Under the pieces are notes generated by a model, which did no database searches, was not told the DNA's origin, and saw only the letters and a list, made by a program, of their open reading frames with translations. A DNA stretch of 38,343 nt, from contig CAUFXK010000012.1 of NCBI GenBank assembly GCA_959596495.1, positions 1 to 38,343 on the forward strand, in the 5' to 3' direction. Each line of letters starts with the position of its first letter. Position 1 is the first letter of the stretch. Positions 16,461 to 27,400 of this stretch are shown here, piece by piece. This DNA is from an uncultured Collinsella sp. (GTDB lineage: Bacteria > Actinomycetota > Coriobacteriia > Coriobacteriales > Coriobacteriaceae). Both the position numbers and the translations under genes were made by a program.

Positions 16461-16823
16461 CTAGAACGTCGCGGACCACAGCCCGTGCAGGTTGCAGTAG
16501 GCATAGACGGTACCGGTCTTGGAACCGCCGGCAAAAAACGTCGCGGGCTTCATGCCGGGCTCAAGGTAATGGACCTCTAAGCGGCCCTCGGCCTCAAGGG
16601 CGATCCACTCAATATAGTGCTCGGGCAGGCTGGGGTGCTCGACCGAGCCAACGCGTGCGCGAATCACGTGACCGTCGCGCTCGGTCTCGACAACAGGCAC
16701 GTGCTTCTCGTGCGCCGCGTCCTCAGTGTTTGCGGTCAGTTCCGTGCAACCGGCAGGGGTTGCAACGTCGTTGCCAAGGGCGGCAATGAGCTTACCGTCG
16801 GGGTCCTTAAAGAATTTCGCCAT
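16461..16823 (-). CDS. superoxide reductase (neelaredoxin/desulfoferrodoxin Fe-site domain)
   Basis: The 120-residue protein reduces superoxide to peroxide in the cytoplasm of anaerobes. It has the complete mononuclear iron site: the Glu39-Lys40-His41 motif of EKHVPVVE, His63 and His69 (VEHPSLPEHYIEWI), and Cys110 and His113 (YCNLHGLW). There is no N-terminal rubredoxin-like Cys4 site, so it is the one-iron (class II-like) form, preceded by about 35 extra residues. ATG 16823 follows an AAAGGAGA site; the longer reading to 16964 is unsupported. It is a single-gene unit between the SNF2 helicase and a terminator at 16383-16414. Confidence 0.93.
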   Translation of the reverse strand: MAKFFKDPDGKLIAALGNDVATPAGCTELTANTEDAAHEKHVPVVETERDGHVIRARVGSVEHPSLPEHYIEWIALEAEGRLEVHYLEPGMKPATFFAGGSKTGTVYAYCNLHGLWSATF

Positions 16824-16973
16824 GATGTTCTCCTTTGCTGACGTGCCAATGTTCTTGATGGTTCTTATGCCCAAAGGCAGACAAACCATCCACGGCATTG
16901 CAAATGAACACATAACGGGCGGGGACGATGGGGCAGCGTGCGCTATCCGCCCTGGCGGCCCCACCCGAGCGGG

Positions 16974-19900
16974 TTAGCGCCCGTCGCCGCCCAGCAGCGC
17001 CAGAACATCTTCGCGGGTAAACAGCGCCGACGAGATGCCGTCGCCGCCGAGCACGCTGTTGACCAGGTCGCGCTTGGACTCCTGCATCTGCATAATGCGC
17101 TCCTCGATCGTGTCCTTGGCGATGAGCTTGTACACGGTCACGGTATGTTGCTGGCCAATACGGTGCGCGCGGTCGGTCGCCTGGTCCTGCGCTGCCACGT
17201 TCCACCACGGGTCGTAGTGGATGACCACGTCGGCCGCCGTCAGGTTAAGGCCCACGCCGCCCGCCTTGAGCGAAATCAAAAAGACCGGAACCTCGCCCGC
17301 TTGGAACTGCGCGACCATCTTGGCGCGGCTCTCCTTAGACGAAGCGCCCGTGAGCTTAAGGAAGGCGATGTCCTCCTTGGCCAAGCGCTTACCGATGATA
17401 TCGAGCATACCCGTAAACTGGCTGAACAACAGGATGCGATGCCCGCCGTCGAGTGCGCCGTGCACGAGCTCCATACACGTATCGAGCTTGGCGCTCCCCT
17501 CCTTGTAATCCTCGTAGTGTAGACGCGGGTCGCAGCAGATCTGGCGCAGCTTGGTGAGCTCGGCGAGCACCTTGAGCTTGTCCTTCTTAAACTCCCCAGC
17601 CTCGCGGTGCTGCACCTGCTGGGCGATGCGGTCCTGGTTGGCCAGGTAGAGCTTGCGCTGCTCGCCGGTAAGCTGTGCCATGACGGTGTCCTCGATCTTC
17701 TCGGGCAGGTCGGCCACCACGTCTTCCTTGACACGGCGTAGCACAAACGGCGACACGAGCGCCTGCAGACGAGCGGCGCTATCGCCCTCGGCATGCTCGA
17801 CCGGGCTTTCGAAGCGCTTGGCAAACGACTCGCGCGTCCCCAAAAGGCCCGGCATCAAAAAGTCGAAGATGCTCCAGAGCTCGGACAAGCGGTTTTCGAT
17901 GGGCGTGCCCGTCAGGGCAAAGCGCACGCCGGCAGGCAGTCGCTTGGCGGCGCGCGCCACCTGCGTGAGCGGGTTTTTAATGTACTGGGCCTCATCGAGC
18001 ACCACGCGGGCAAAATCCTGCTCGACGTACTCGTCGATATCGCGCCGCATAAGGTCATACGACGTCACAACCACGTTATGCTCGGCCACGCCGGCAATCT
18101 GTACACGACGTTGAGCCTTGGCGCCCACAATGGCGCACACATCGAGCGACGGGGCAAAGCGCTCCAGCTCGGCAGTCCAGTTGTACACAAGCGACGCAGG
18201 GCACACCACAAGCGTGGGCTTAGCGTCCCCCGCCTCCACGCGCGCCAGGATATGCGCGATCATCTGGAGCGTTTTGCCCAGGCCCATGTCGTCGGCCAAG
18301 ATGCCGCCAAGGCCCAGGTGCTCGAGCGAGCCGAGCCACTGGTAGCCGTCGACCTGATAGCCGCGCAGCGTGGCCTTGAGCGAGACCGGCACCGTAAAGT
18401 CCATCTTGCCGAGCGTATCCAAGCGCTCGACGGTACGACGGAATGCGGCGTCGCGATCGGCTTCGAGCGCGGGCGTGCGCGCGAGCATAGTATCGACAAA
18501 CAGGGTGCTCGACGCGGGAAGCGACACGCCATCGAGCAGGTCGACGGCATCGACGCCAAGGTCCTCGGCAAGACCAAACGCGGCACGAGCGCCCTCGTCC
18601 AGGCGCACGATATCGCCGGACGTAAGGCGCGCGAACGTCTGGTGGCGCTTATGCGAATCGAGATAGATGGCAAGGTCGGCCGCCGAAAGCCCGCTCGCGC
18701 CCAGTTCGACGTCGAGCAGGTTACTCTTGACGGTCGCACGCACCGAAAGCTTGGGCGCAGGACGGACCGAGATCTGGCGCAGGCGGTCGCTGAGCATGAC
18801 CTCGCCCAGCTCGGACAGGGCAGACAGGCCCTCGGTCAGCAAGTGGAACAGGCGGGCGTCGTCGCGCTCCTCAAACGCCAGGCCGCCCTCGTAGAAATCG
18901 AAGTACAGGGCCGCCGTGTCCATAACGCGAAACTCCGCCACCGTATCGCGGGGCGGAACGCCGGGACGTTGCTCTTCGAAAGGACTGCCCGGAGCACCAA
19001 GACTAAAGAGATCTGCCGACCAATCACCGTAGGTCACCGTAATCTTGCAGGTCACAAGACCATCGTCGACGCCAATCGCCATGGCAAAGCTCGGCTCGGG
19101 CGCCACGGCGTCGAGCGCGGCGGGAGCGGTCAGGTCGGTATAGTCGCGCAAGATAGGCAGCGCCATGCGGCAGAACTCGCCCACCTGGTCGGCGGCGATA
19201 TGGACCGGCGTGCGGCAGGGCAACAAGTGCGAAAGGAACGGCGCCGCATGTTGGGCAAACGCCGTGTCGGTACGGCGCGCGCGGCGCGTATCGACCAGAT
19301 AGGCTACGTCGCTCGCGACAAAGCAATGCGTATCGGCCGGAAGGCGCAAGTCGTAGCTGCCTCCCGCCGCCGGTGCAACCTTGGCGGCAAGAAGCGGCGG
19401 GCGCTTAGCCGGGACTTCGCCCTCCCCCTGCGGCGACGACTCGACGGCCACCTCGTAGGAGCGATGCGTCGTCGTCCCCCGCGACCAAGCGGGCTCAAAG
19501 GACATGGTCCTGCCGCGCAGCAGGTCCAGCACGGACACGACGGAATACTCGGATACCGGCAACTGACGCTCGGCGACAAAGCCGCTGCGGGCAAAGTCAT
19601 ACGATGCCGAGCGCGAGCTCGTAATATCACCTAGGTAGGCGACCGTCATTGCAACAAAGTCAAGCAGCTTTGTCGACACGTCATCGAATGCCTCGGGCAC
19701 ATGGACAAACGTAAGCTTCTTGCCATAGGAGAACGTACCGCCGCGCACATAGGCATCGGCCATGCCGTCGATATCCTTAACCACGTAGGACACCGAACCG
19801 CAGCGAATGCGAAACTCGAGCGCCCAGCTAAAGCGGTCGGCGAACAGCGGATTGTAGTACGGCACCAACGAGGGCTCCAACGCCGCTTTGGGGGCGTCCG

Positions 19901-20438
19901 GATCAACAGCACCGGCGAGCTTGCGGCGCATGCTCGCCAGCTCATCCATGCGCGCGTCCGAAAGATCGGAGAGCGCCTTCATGAGACTCGGGCTCGTGGG
20001 AACTGGCGCCGGGAAGGGAAAGTTAGGGTTAACCGCCGGTGCGGTGGACGCGGGACGCACGGCTTGCTTGGGCGCCGCCGTAAACGTGCGAACCGGCGTG
20101 CGCAGCCCCTCAACAGGCTCAATGCCGCTGGCGTCCAGATACGCAAGCGCCGTGGCGATGGCGTGCTTGCACATACCGGGATAGCGGTAGGCGGCGGGGC
20201 AATCGCAGTCGTAGTCGATCACCTCGTGCTCGTCCATGTCGAGCGCCACGTGCGTCTTGTACAGGTCGCCGCGCGAACCGCGCACCGAGCCCTCGACCGT
20301 CACGTTTTTGGAGAAGCGCGAGCCGCTGTCCTCAATCGACAGCACGGCGCCGTTGAGCATGAGCGAGCGGCCCTTCATAAAGGTGCCGCTCAGTGCCGCC
20401 TCTTTGCGAAGCGCCTGCACAAACGTCCCCTGTGCCAT
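16974..20438 (-). CDS. SWIM zinc-finger SNF2/RapA-type helicase
   Basis: The 1154-residue protein starts at ATG 20438 behind GGAGGAAG. A SWIM zinc finger (Cys78, Cys80, Cys90, His92, CDCPAAYRYPGMCKH) lies near the N-terminus. A long middle region without clear motifs follows, then a SNF2 ATPase core: LADDMGLGKTLQ (about 713-724), LDEAQYIKN (motif II is DEAQ), LTGTPIENRL and, in the second lobe, LISLKAGGVGLNLTAADVV and TDRAHRIGQQHTV. Such proteins are DNA translocases of unclear role, often near repair or transcription genes. It begins 28 bases after dnaE on the same strand, so the two probably share a transcript. Confidence 0.92.
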   Translation of the reverse strand: MAQGTFVQALRKEAALSGTFMKGRSLMLNGAVLSIEDSGSRFSKNVTVEGSVRGSRGDLYKTHVALDMDEHEVIDYDCDCPAAYRYPGMCKHAIATALAYLDASGIEPVEGLRTPVRTFTAAPKQAVRPASTAPAVNPNFPFPAPVPTSPSLMKALSDLSDARMDELASMRRKLAGAVDPDAPKAALEPSLVPYYNPLFADRFSWALEFRIRCGSVSYVVKDIDGMADAYVRGGTFSYGKKLTFVHVPEAFDDVSTKLLDFVAMTVAYLGDITSSRSASYDFARSGFVAERQLPVSEYSVVSVLDLLRGRTMSFEPAWSRGTTTHRSYEVAVESSPQGEGEVPAKRPPLLAAKVAPAAGGSYDLRLPADTHCFVASDVAYLVDTRRARRTDTAFAQHAAPFLSHLLPCRTPVHIAADQVGEFCRMALPILRDYTDLTAPAALDAVAPEPSFAMAIGVDDGLVTCKITVTYGDWSADLFSLGAPGSPFEEQRPGVPPRDTVAEFRVMDTAALYFDFYEGGLAFEERDDARLFHLLTEGLSALSELGEVMLSDRLRQISVRPAPKLSVRATVKSNLLDVELGASGLSAADLAIYLDSHKRHQTFARLTSGDIVRLDEGARAAFGLAEDLGVDAVDLLDGVSLPASSTLFVDTMLARTPALEADRDAAFRRTVERLDTLGKMDFTVPVSLKATLRGYQVDGYQWLGSLEHLGLGGILADDMGLGKTLQMIAHILARVEAGDAKPTLVVCPASLVYNWTAELERFAPSLDVCAIVGAKAQRRVQIAGVAEHNVVVTSYDLMRRDIDEYVEQDFARVVLDEAQYIKNPLTQVARAAKRLPAGVRFALTGTPIENRLSELWSIFDFLMPGLLGTRESFAKRFESPVEHAEGDSAARLQALVSPFVLRRVKEDVVADLPEKIEDTVMAQLTGEQRKLYLANQDRIAQQVQHREAGEFKKDKLKVLAELTKLRQICCDPRLHYEDYKEGSAKLDTCMELVHGALDGGHRILLFSQFTGMLDIIGKRLAKEDIAFLKLTGASSKESRAKMVAQFQAGEVPVFLISLKAGGVGLNLTAADVVIHYDPWWNVAAQDQATDRAHRIGQQHTVTVYKLIAKDTIEERIMQMQESKRDLVNSVLGGDGISSALFTREDVLALLGGDGR

Positions 20439-20466
20439 CACTTCCTCCAATCTCACCCGGGGTAGC

Positions 20467-23400
20467 TTAGATAACCGTCACGCGGCCCTGGTTACCCACG
20501 ATGGCCTTGGCCTCGGCTAGCAGCGGAATCGAGCGTGCGTTGACCTTGGCAGGCACCTCGGCGCGCAGCACGCGCCCGTCCACCTGCTCGATAAAGATCT
20601 CCACGCGGTCGCCACCCGGGTTAGCGGTGAGCACCGTGGCCAGGCGCGCCATATTGCCCTGGCTAAAGCGGCTGTTGGGCACCATGACCTCAAACACCTT
20701 GGGCTTGTTGTTCTCCTCGTTGAGCTCCAGCGGCACGATCTCCTGCGCGATGATCTGGTCGCCGCGGTCCGAGCGCTCGAGTTTGCCCTTAATGCGCACA
20801 AAGGCATCGGACAGCTGCGCGCCGGTCTCGGGATCGACCTCGCCGTACAGATACCCCTCGGCCTCCTTGTAGGTCTTGGGGAACACCACGACCGTGGCCT
20901 CGCCTTCCATGTCCTCGAGCTGCACGATGCCCATGGGATCGCCGTTTTTGGTCACGCGCTTGGACACGCTCGAGACCATGCCGGCCCACCACAGCGCCTT
21001 GCCCTCGGGAATCTCCTGGTTGATGGTGCCGCCTGTGGGGTTTTGCACCTCGTAGCCGGTATCGATCTGCGAGAACGAGAAGTCGCGCGCCTTGGCTAGC
21101 GCATACTCAAACGGGCGCAGCGGGTGGTCCGAGACATAGATGCCCAGAACCTCTTTCTCTTGGCTCAGCTTAAGGTGGCGGTCCCACTCCTGGCCATCCG
21201 GATCGGGCACGCTCACCTCAAAGCCCGAGCCCTCAACGTCGCCAAACATATCGAAGAACGACGTCTGGCCGCTCGCGCGGTCCTTCTGGCGCTTTACCGC
21301 GGCATCGATGATGTTCTCGGGGTTGTTCTTGTCCACAAAGTGCATCATCTGGCGGCGCGGATACCCCGTGGAGTCGAAGGCGCCTGCCTTGATCAGCGAT
21401 TCGATCACACGACGGTTTGCCTGGCTCGAGTCCACGCGCTCGACAAAATCGTGCAGCGTCTTAAACGGACCGCCCGCCTCGCGTTCGGCGATAATCGCCT
21501 GCGCCACGCCGGTGCCCACGCCGCGGATGCCGGCCAGACCAAAGCGCACGCCCTCCTTGGTAGCCGTGAACTCGGTACCGGACTCGTTGACATCTGGCGA
21601 CAGCACGGGGATGCCGTCGTGACGGCACGCCGAGACGTAGTGCACGATCTTGTCGGTCTTGCCCGTATAGGACGTCAGAACGGCCGCCATGTACTCGTGC
21701 GGATAGTGCGCCTTGAGCCATGCCGTCTGCATAACCAGAATGGCGTAGCCGGCGGAGTGCGACTTGTTAAAGGCGTAAGACGCGAACTCGAGAACATCGT
21801 CCCAAATCTTCTGGGCGACCTCGCGCGTGTAGTTGTTCTTGATAGCGCCGTTCATCCAGTGGTCGTAGGTGGTCTCGTCCGAGCCATCCTCCCAGTGCAG
21901 CACCGTCGACGTGAGCAGCTTGATCTTTTTCTTAGCCACGGGCTTACGGATACGTGAGTCCGATTCGCCCTTGGAGAAGCCGCACATCTCAACGGAGATG
22001 AGCATAACCTGCTCCTGGTAGACCATAGTGCCGTAGGTTTCGCCCAGGATGTCGTCCAGGCGGTCGTCGTAGGAGACCGCCGGCTCCTTGCCGTTCATAC
22101 GGTTGATGTAGGACGAAACCATGCCGGCGCCCAGCGGGCCCGGGCGGTACAGGGCGATCAATGCTACGACGTGCTTGTACTCGGTGGGCTTCATGTTCTT
22201 GATCGTGGCCGTCATGCCGGCGGACTCGACCTGGAAGACGCCGGCGGTGTGGCCGGAACCCATGAGCTTAAAGATCTCGGGGTCGTCAAAGGGAATCTCT
22301 TCCTCTTTGATGTCGATGCCGAAGTTCTTTTTGATGTTTGCCTTGGCCTTGGAGATAACAGTCAGCGTGCGCAGGCCCAAGAAGTCCATCTTGAGCAGGC
22401 CCATGTCGGCAACGGTATGGCCCTCGTACTGGGTAATCTCGACGCCGCCCTTGGTGTCGAGCTTGGTGGGCACGTGCTCGTTGACGGGGTCGCGGCAGAT
22501 CAGAACGGCGCACGCGTGCACGCCCTCGCCACGGGTGAGGCCCTCGATTGAGAGCGCCGTGTCGATGATGCGGCGGGCGTCGTCGTCCTTTTTATATGCC
22601 TCGGCAAAATCGGGGTTAAACAGGTCCTCTTTGCCGGGTTGCTTTTCGAGCACCTGCTTGAGCTTGACCTTGGGGTCGCTCGAGACCATCTTGGACAGAC
22701 GCTGGCCCATGTAGACCGGGTAGTCCAGGACGCGAGCGGCGTCGTTGATGGCCTGCTTGGCCTTAATGGTCGAGTAGGTGATGACGTGGGTGACCTTCTC
22801 GGGGCCGTAGAGCTGGCGAACGTGCTCCACGACCTCGAGGCGCCGCTCATCGTCGAAGTCCATATCGATATCGGGCATCTCGGTACGCTGCGGGGACAGG
22901 AACCTCTCAAACATCAGGCCGTTCTCGAGCGGATCGAACGCGGTGATGTTCATGGCGTAGGCGACGATAGCGCCGGCAGCCGAGCCACGGCCGGGGCCGA
23001 CGCCGATGCCGTTGTCCTTGGCCCATTGCACGTACTCGGCAACTATCAAGAAGTAGGCAGCAAAGCCCTTGTCGCAGATGACCTTGTATTCGTACTCAAA
23101 GCGCTCTTTGATGTTGACGCCACCGATTTCGCGTGTGGCCCAGTCATCGCCATAGTGTTGGCGCAGGCCCTTCTCGCACTCGCGGCGGAACTGGCTCTCG
23201 TGCGTCTCGCCGGGGTCGAGCAACGGGAAGCGCGGCAGGATGATGGAGTCCCAGTCCAGCTCCACGTAGCACTTGTCGGCGATCTCGAGCGTGTTGTCGC
23301 AGGCCTCGGGGCAATACGGGAACATCGCCCGCATCTCCTCCTCGGTCTTCATGTAAAACTCCGAGCCGGTCATGCGCATGCGGTTGGGGTCGTCGACCTT

Positions 23401-24270
23401 GGCGTTCATGCCGATGCACATGATGACGTCCTGTACGGGCGCGTCCTCGCGGCGCAGGTAGTGGAAGTCGTTGGTGGCGATGACCTTGACACCCACCTGT
23501 TTGGCAATGTCGATGAGCGTGCGGTCCATCTGCTCGTCGGTCAGGCCGTTGTCGGTGGTAATGCCGTGTTCCTGGATCTCGATGTAAAAGTCGCCAGGGT
23601 CGAAGGTGTCGCGGAAGGTCTCGGCCCACTTGATGGCGCCCTCCATGTCACCGCGGTCGATGTATTTGGGAATGATGCCCGCGATGCAGGCGCTCGTGCA
23701 GATCATGCCCTTGGCATGGCGACGCAGGTTGTCGAGCGTCACGCGCGGCTTGTAGTAAAAGCCCTGCACAGCGGCCTCGGAGACCGTCTGCATCAGGTTG
23801 ACGTAGCCCTCCTGGTCCTTGGCCAGAAGAATCATGTGGTAGAGCTCGGGCTTATGGTCGCGGGCGAGCGTCTCGTCCGGCGTAAAGTAGACCTCGCAGC
23901 CAAAGATGGGTTTGATGACCAGGGGCGGCTTGAGCTCGTCGATGTTGCCCTTCTCGTCCCACATGGCCATGTCCTTCACATACTGGGCATGCTCGCGCGG
24001 GCTTTCCTCGGGATCGGGCTCCACCAGCTCGTCGCGGCGGTCCTTTTCCAAGAAGGCCTTGTCGTGACTCCAGGTTTTGTACTCGGGCGTGTTGTGGTTA
24101 ACGGCGTCGCAGGCCAGCGCCAGGTCGGGCACGCCATACATGTAGCCGTGGTCGGTAATGGCGACGGCGGGCATGCCCAGCTCAACGGCACGGTTGACCA
24201 TATCCTGGATACGGGTTGCGCCGTCGAGCATGGAGAAAACAGTGTGATTGTGCAGATGGACGAATGCCAT
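20467..24270 (-). CDS. dnaE: DNA polymerase III alpha subunit DnaE
   Basis: The 1267-residue replicative polymerase begins MAFVHLHNHTVFSMLDG with an N-terminal PHP domain (HLHNH at 5-9). The catalytic palm carries PDIDMDFDDERR (about 465-476), the GPGRGSAAGAIVAYA block and LPRFPLLDPG. The C-terminal part has the tandem HhH region (FGLAGIRGVGTGVAQ), an OB fold (WAGMVSSVSKRVTKNGDPMG, about 1090) and the tail domain. Length fits the DnaE1 class. A reading 22 residues longer to 24336 adds non-conserved residues. The ribosome site is weak (GGAGCT). An upstream palindrome at 24374-24436 lies in the gap towards addA, and a candidate -10 (TAGAAT) at 24311-24316. Confidence 0.97.
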   Translation of the reverse strand: MAFVHLHNHTVFSMLDGATRIQDMVNRAVELGMPAVAITDHGYMYGVPDLALACDAVNHNTPEYKTWSHDKAFLEKDRRDELVEPDPEESPREHAQYVKDMAMWDEKGNIDELKPPLVIKPIFGCEVYFTPDETLARDHKPELYHMILLAKDQEGYVNLMQTVSEAAVQGFYYKPRVTLDNLRRHAKGMICTSACIAGIIPKYIDRGDMEGAIKWAETFRDTFDPGDFYIEIQEHGITTDNGLTDEQMDRTLIDIAKQVGVKVIATNDFHYLRREDAPVQDVIMCIGMNAKVDDPNRMRMTGSEFYMKTEEEMRAMFPYCPEACDNTLEIADKCYVELDWDSIILPRFPLLDPGETHESQFRRECEKGLRQHYGDDWATREIGGVNIKERFEYEYKVICDKGFAAYFLIVAEYVQWAKDNGIGVGPGRGSAAGAIVAYAMNITAFDPLENGLMFERFLSPQRTEMPDIDMDFDDERRLEVVEHVRQLYGPEKVTHVITYSTIKAKQAINDAARVLDYPVYMGQRLSKMVSSDPKVKLKQVLEKQPGKEDLFNPDFAEAYKKDDDARRIIDTALSIEGLTRGEGVHACAVLICRDPVNEHVPTKLDTKGGVEITQYEGHTVADMGLLKMDFLGLRTLTVISKAKANIKKNFGIDIKEEEIPFDDPEIFKLMGSGHTAGVFQVESAGMTATIKNMKPTEYKHVVALIALYRPGPLGAGMVSSYINRMNGKEPAVSYDDRLDDILGETYGTMVYQEQVMLISVEMCGFSKGESDSRIRKPVAKKKIKLLTSTVLHWEDGSDETTYDHWMNGAIKNNYTREVAQKIWDDVLEFASYAFNKSHSAGYAILVMQTAWLKAHYPHEYMAAVLTSYTGKTDKIVHYVSACRHDGIPVLSPDVNESGTEFTATKEGVRFGLAGIRGVGTGVAQAIIAEREAGGPFKTLHDFVERVDSSQANRRVIESLIKAGAFDSTGYPRRQMMHFVDKNNPENIIDAAVKRQKDRASGQTSFFDMFGDVEGSGFEVSVPDPDGQEWDRHLKLSQEKEVLGIYVSDHPLRPFEYALAKARDFSFSQIDTGYEVQNPTGGTINQEIPEGKALWWAGMVSSVSKRVTKNGDPMGIVQLEDMEGEATVVVFPKTYKEAEGYLYGEVDPETGAQLSDAFVRIKGKLERSDRGDQIIAQEIVPLELNEENNKPKVFEVMVPNSRFSQGNMARLATVLTANPGGDRVEIFIEQVDGRVLRAEVPAKVNARSIPLLAEAKAIVGNQGRVTVI

Positions 24271-24310
24271 GTAATGAGCTCCGATGCGGGTTCGTGATCT
24301 TAGGGTTACG

Positions 24311-24316
24311 ATTCTA
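24311..24316 (-). promoter_or_regulatory. candidate -10 element of dnaE
   Basis: TAGAAT on the minus strand lies about 40 bases upstream of the dnaE start. No good -35 is visible. Confidence 0.3.
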
Positions 24317-24373
24317 CCGCACAGCGCGGACGGCACCCGAACCTAGCCCAAACCCACACGGCTCCTCTTGCAG

Positions 24374-24436
24374 TTGCGGTGAAATGCGGACTGTTTGGCG
24401 GCTTTTTTGACCAAAACAGTCCGTATTCCACCGCAA
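24374..24436. repeat. imperfect 23-base-arm palindrome between addA and dnaE
   Basis: Arms 24374-24396 and 24414-24436 match at 21 of 23 positions around a 17-base loop containing TTTTTT. One of the two differences would still pair as G-U in RNA on either strand. It may be a mobile-repeat relic or the addA transcript end. Confidence 0.75.
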
Positions 24437-24448
24437 GTTATCTGAGGA

Positions 24449-27400
24449 CTAGAGGTTGTAGGTGACCACTTGAGGTTCGGCGGGATTGACGAAGATGGTT
24501 GGATTCGCCCGCTCCACGCGAACGAACTTGACGGTCACGACCTCAAAGCCCGCCTTGTGCAGAACGTCGGCGTAAACGCGCGCCTGCAAGGCGTGTTTCT
24601 CGAGCAGCTGCTCCGGCGTCTCATCCGGCGTGCCGCCCGTCTTGTAGTCGATGACCAGTGCGCGCGACGGATCCGCCGGGTCGGTTGCCAAGGCATCGAT
24701 GGCGCCCTCGGCATAGGCGCCGTAGCGGGCGATATCCTCGTCCTCGCAGCCCAGCGAGAAGAACGGCACCTCGGCACGGATGCACGGCCACGCGAGCAGC
24801 TCGGCACGAACCGACGACTTGAGCCAGCGATCCAGAGCGACATCGAAGCGCTCGCGCTGTTCCGGCGTCAGGCGCCACAAGCGAGCCAGGGCGTCGGCAC
24901 GCTCAACGGGCAGCGCATCGGCACCCATCTCGATGAGCCACTGGCAAGCGGCGTGGAAGGCCGAGCCCAGCGCCATGGGGTTGCCGGCGGGCTCGACAGC
25001 AGCCACGTCCGCATCGGCCATCTCCGAGCCATCCGACTCCGCATCATCGCCGGACTCGTCCATGGGAACAAGCGCCTCGGCGGCACGGTCCTCGGACTCG
25101 GCATGCAGCGCCACGGCAATTGACGAGTAGCTATACGAGTCACGCACCGGGAACGGACAGATGCCCATGCGCACGCCCACTGCCTGGGGATACACGAGCT
25201 CAAACGCATCGGGCTTGGGGTCGGCAGGACCGGGCACAGTTGAGTGCGCAGCATTATCGGCGGCATCGGCATCGCCGCGGACAAGCCTGCCCTCGGCATC
25301 CAGAGAAGCATTGGCCTCAAACGACTGCTCGCCAAAAGCAAAGTCAGCCAGCGAGATGAGCTCGTAGTCGCCCGGCTGGGAGTTGTCGAACACCAAACGG
25401 TCGGCATCGAGCTGCGGCATGTCCAGGCCGTCCGTCGGCAGAATACGACGCAGCACGTCGTAGGTCAGATCGGTCTCGACGTCGAAGGTCGGCGCCGTCA
25501 CCTTGCCACGGCTCACGCCGGCATCCATCGCCAGAATGACCAGCTCGCGCGCACGCGTCATGGCAACATAGAGCAAGCGGGCCCGCTCCTCGAGCGAAAG
25601 CTGCAGGTCGTCGTCGCGCAGGCGGGCAAATGCCTCGGCGGGAGAGCCCGTCGCACAGACGTCCTCCATGAGCTCTGGCGGCAGCCACAACGACGTGCCC
25701 TTGCCCTTAAACGCATGCTCAAACTGCTTTTTGACGTCGTCGCCCTTCACAAAGGTTCCGTCGGCGAGCTTAACGCCGTCGAAGCGTGCCGGCAGCGCCA
25801 CGATCTGCGCTCCGCCCTCGACGCGACCCATCTGTGCCGCACCCGAGGACTTACGCACGCCAAAACACTCGGCAACCGCTACGACCGGATACTCCAGACC
25901 CTTGGACGCATGCACCGTCATGATGCGTACCGCGCCGTCGTCCTCCTCGTTGAGCGCGCCCGGGGCCTCCTTGCCCGCCAAGAAGCGGTCGAAGGCGAGC
26001 GCAATGGAGCGCGGCGAGTTGCCGAGCTCGGCCTCTGCCTCGGCCACGGCGTCGAGCGCCTTGAGCACGTTGGCGGCAATGGCCTTGCCCTCGGGACCAC
26101 GCTGTGCCAGACGCACAAACCAGCCGGAGGCGTTGACCACGTCGCGCGCGATGGCGGCGAACGAATCGCGGCCCACGCGACGGAGCGCATACCGCAGCAC
26201 CTCGCGGGCGCGCGTCACGAGCGGCAAGTCTTGCAAACCCGGCACATCGGAATCGCTCATGATGCCCACGTCGATGTTGCGGCGCGAGGTTTCCCCCGTC
26301 TGGTCGTCCAGCTTGGTCGCCAGCGCCAGGAACTCCTGAGCGCCGAGCGCAAACATCGGCGAGGCCAGCAGCGGCATAAGACCCTGCGCCGTATCGGCCG
26401 GGTTAGCAAGCGCGCACACCAAGGCACGCACCGTTTGGACCTCGGCAGCCTGGGCAAAGACCGAGCCGCCCGCGATGACGCAGTCGAGCCCCTGGTCGCG
26501 AAACGCCTGTGCGTAGACATCGGCATTGGTCATGCGCCCCAGTAGCAGTACCATGCTGCCCTGGGGCTGGCCCGCTTTAACGAGCGCTTGGAATCGCTCC
26601 GCAATCGCACGAGCTTTCGCCTGCGTTCGCTCCTGGGTGCTGCCGCCGGCAACGAAGACCGCCTGGCGGCGCGACGCCTTTGCCTTGAGCTTGTCCTCGC
26701 GATCGTCACTCGGCTCAAGATCCAAGAACCCCTGCATCAAACCACCGGTATCGCCGTCAAAGACGCGCGCCACATAGCGCAGCACCTCGTCGTGGCTGCG
26801 GAAGTTGCGCACGAGTTTGACGAGCTCGCCGGCGGGGGCATCGGATGCGGCAGCCGTCTCGGGCGCAGCAGAGGAGCCCACTTTGCGCTCCTGGCGGCGG
26901 AAGACCTCAACCTCGGCGCCGCGGAAACGATAAATCGACTGCTGCGCATCGCCCACGGTACACAGCGCACGCTCACCCGCGCCGGTCAGGTAACGGATCA
27001 GGTCAACCTGCATCTGGTCGGTATCCTGGAACTCATCGATCATGACCATCTTAAAGCGGCCCTCATAGGCTGCTCGAATAGCCGGGTAGTCGCGCAGAGC
27101 CTCGTACGCCATGCGCAGCAGGTCGTTGTTATCGAGCGCGGATTGGCCGGCCTTCAGCGCGCGATACTCGGCCTCCACGGAACGGGCCAGGCCCACCAGC
27201 GCATCGAGCGCGGGGGCACCGCAGGCAAGCACGATATTGATAAATGCATCGGCGGCCTCGACCTTGAGCAGCTCCACCTGCTCCTTAGGAAACGCCTTGC
27301 TCGCCCGAGGCATGCTGCACGACATCATGAGTCGCGCCGCATCCTCCATGGTTTTGCCGCTCGCCTCAAACGCGTCGATGGCATCGAGTGCCACCTGCGC

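Noticed and set aside
14880..16580. 566-codon plus-strand frame opposite the NadE-like gene
   Set aside because: Rich in His and Arg without domain character; shadow of a GC-rich gene.
17793..19634. 613-codon plus-strand frame opposite the SNF2 helicase
   Set aside because: Arg-rich shadow with no ribosome site or motif.
22639..24297. 552-codon plus-strand frame opposite dnaE
   Set aside because: Val/Leu/His-rich shadow; dnaE is certain on the other strand.
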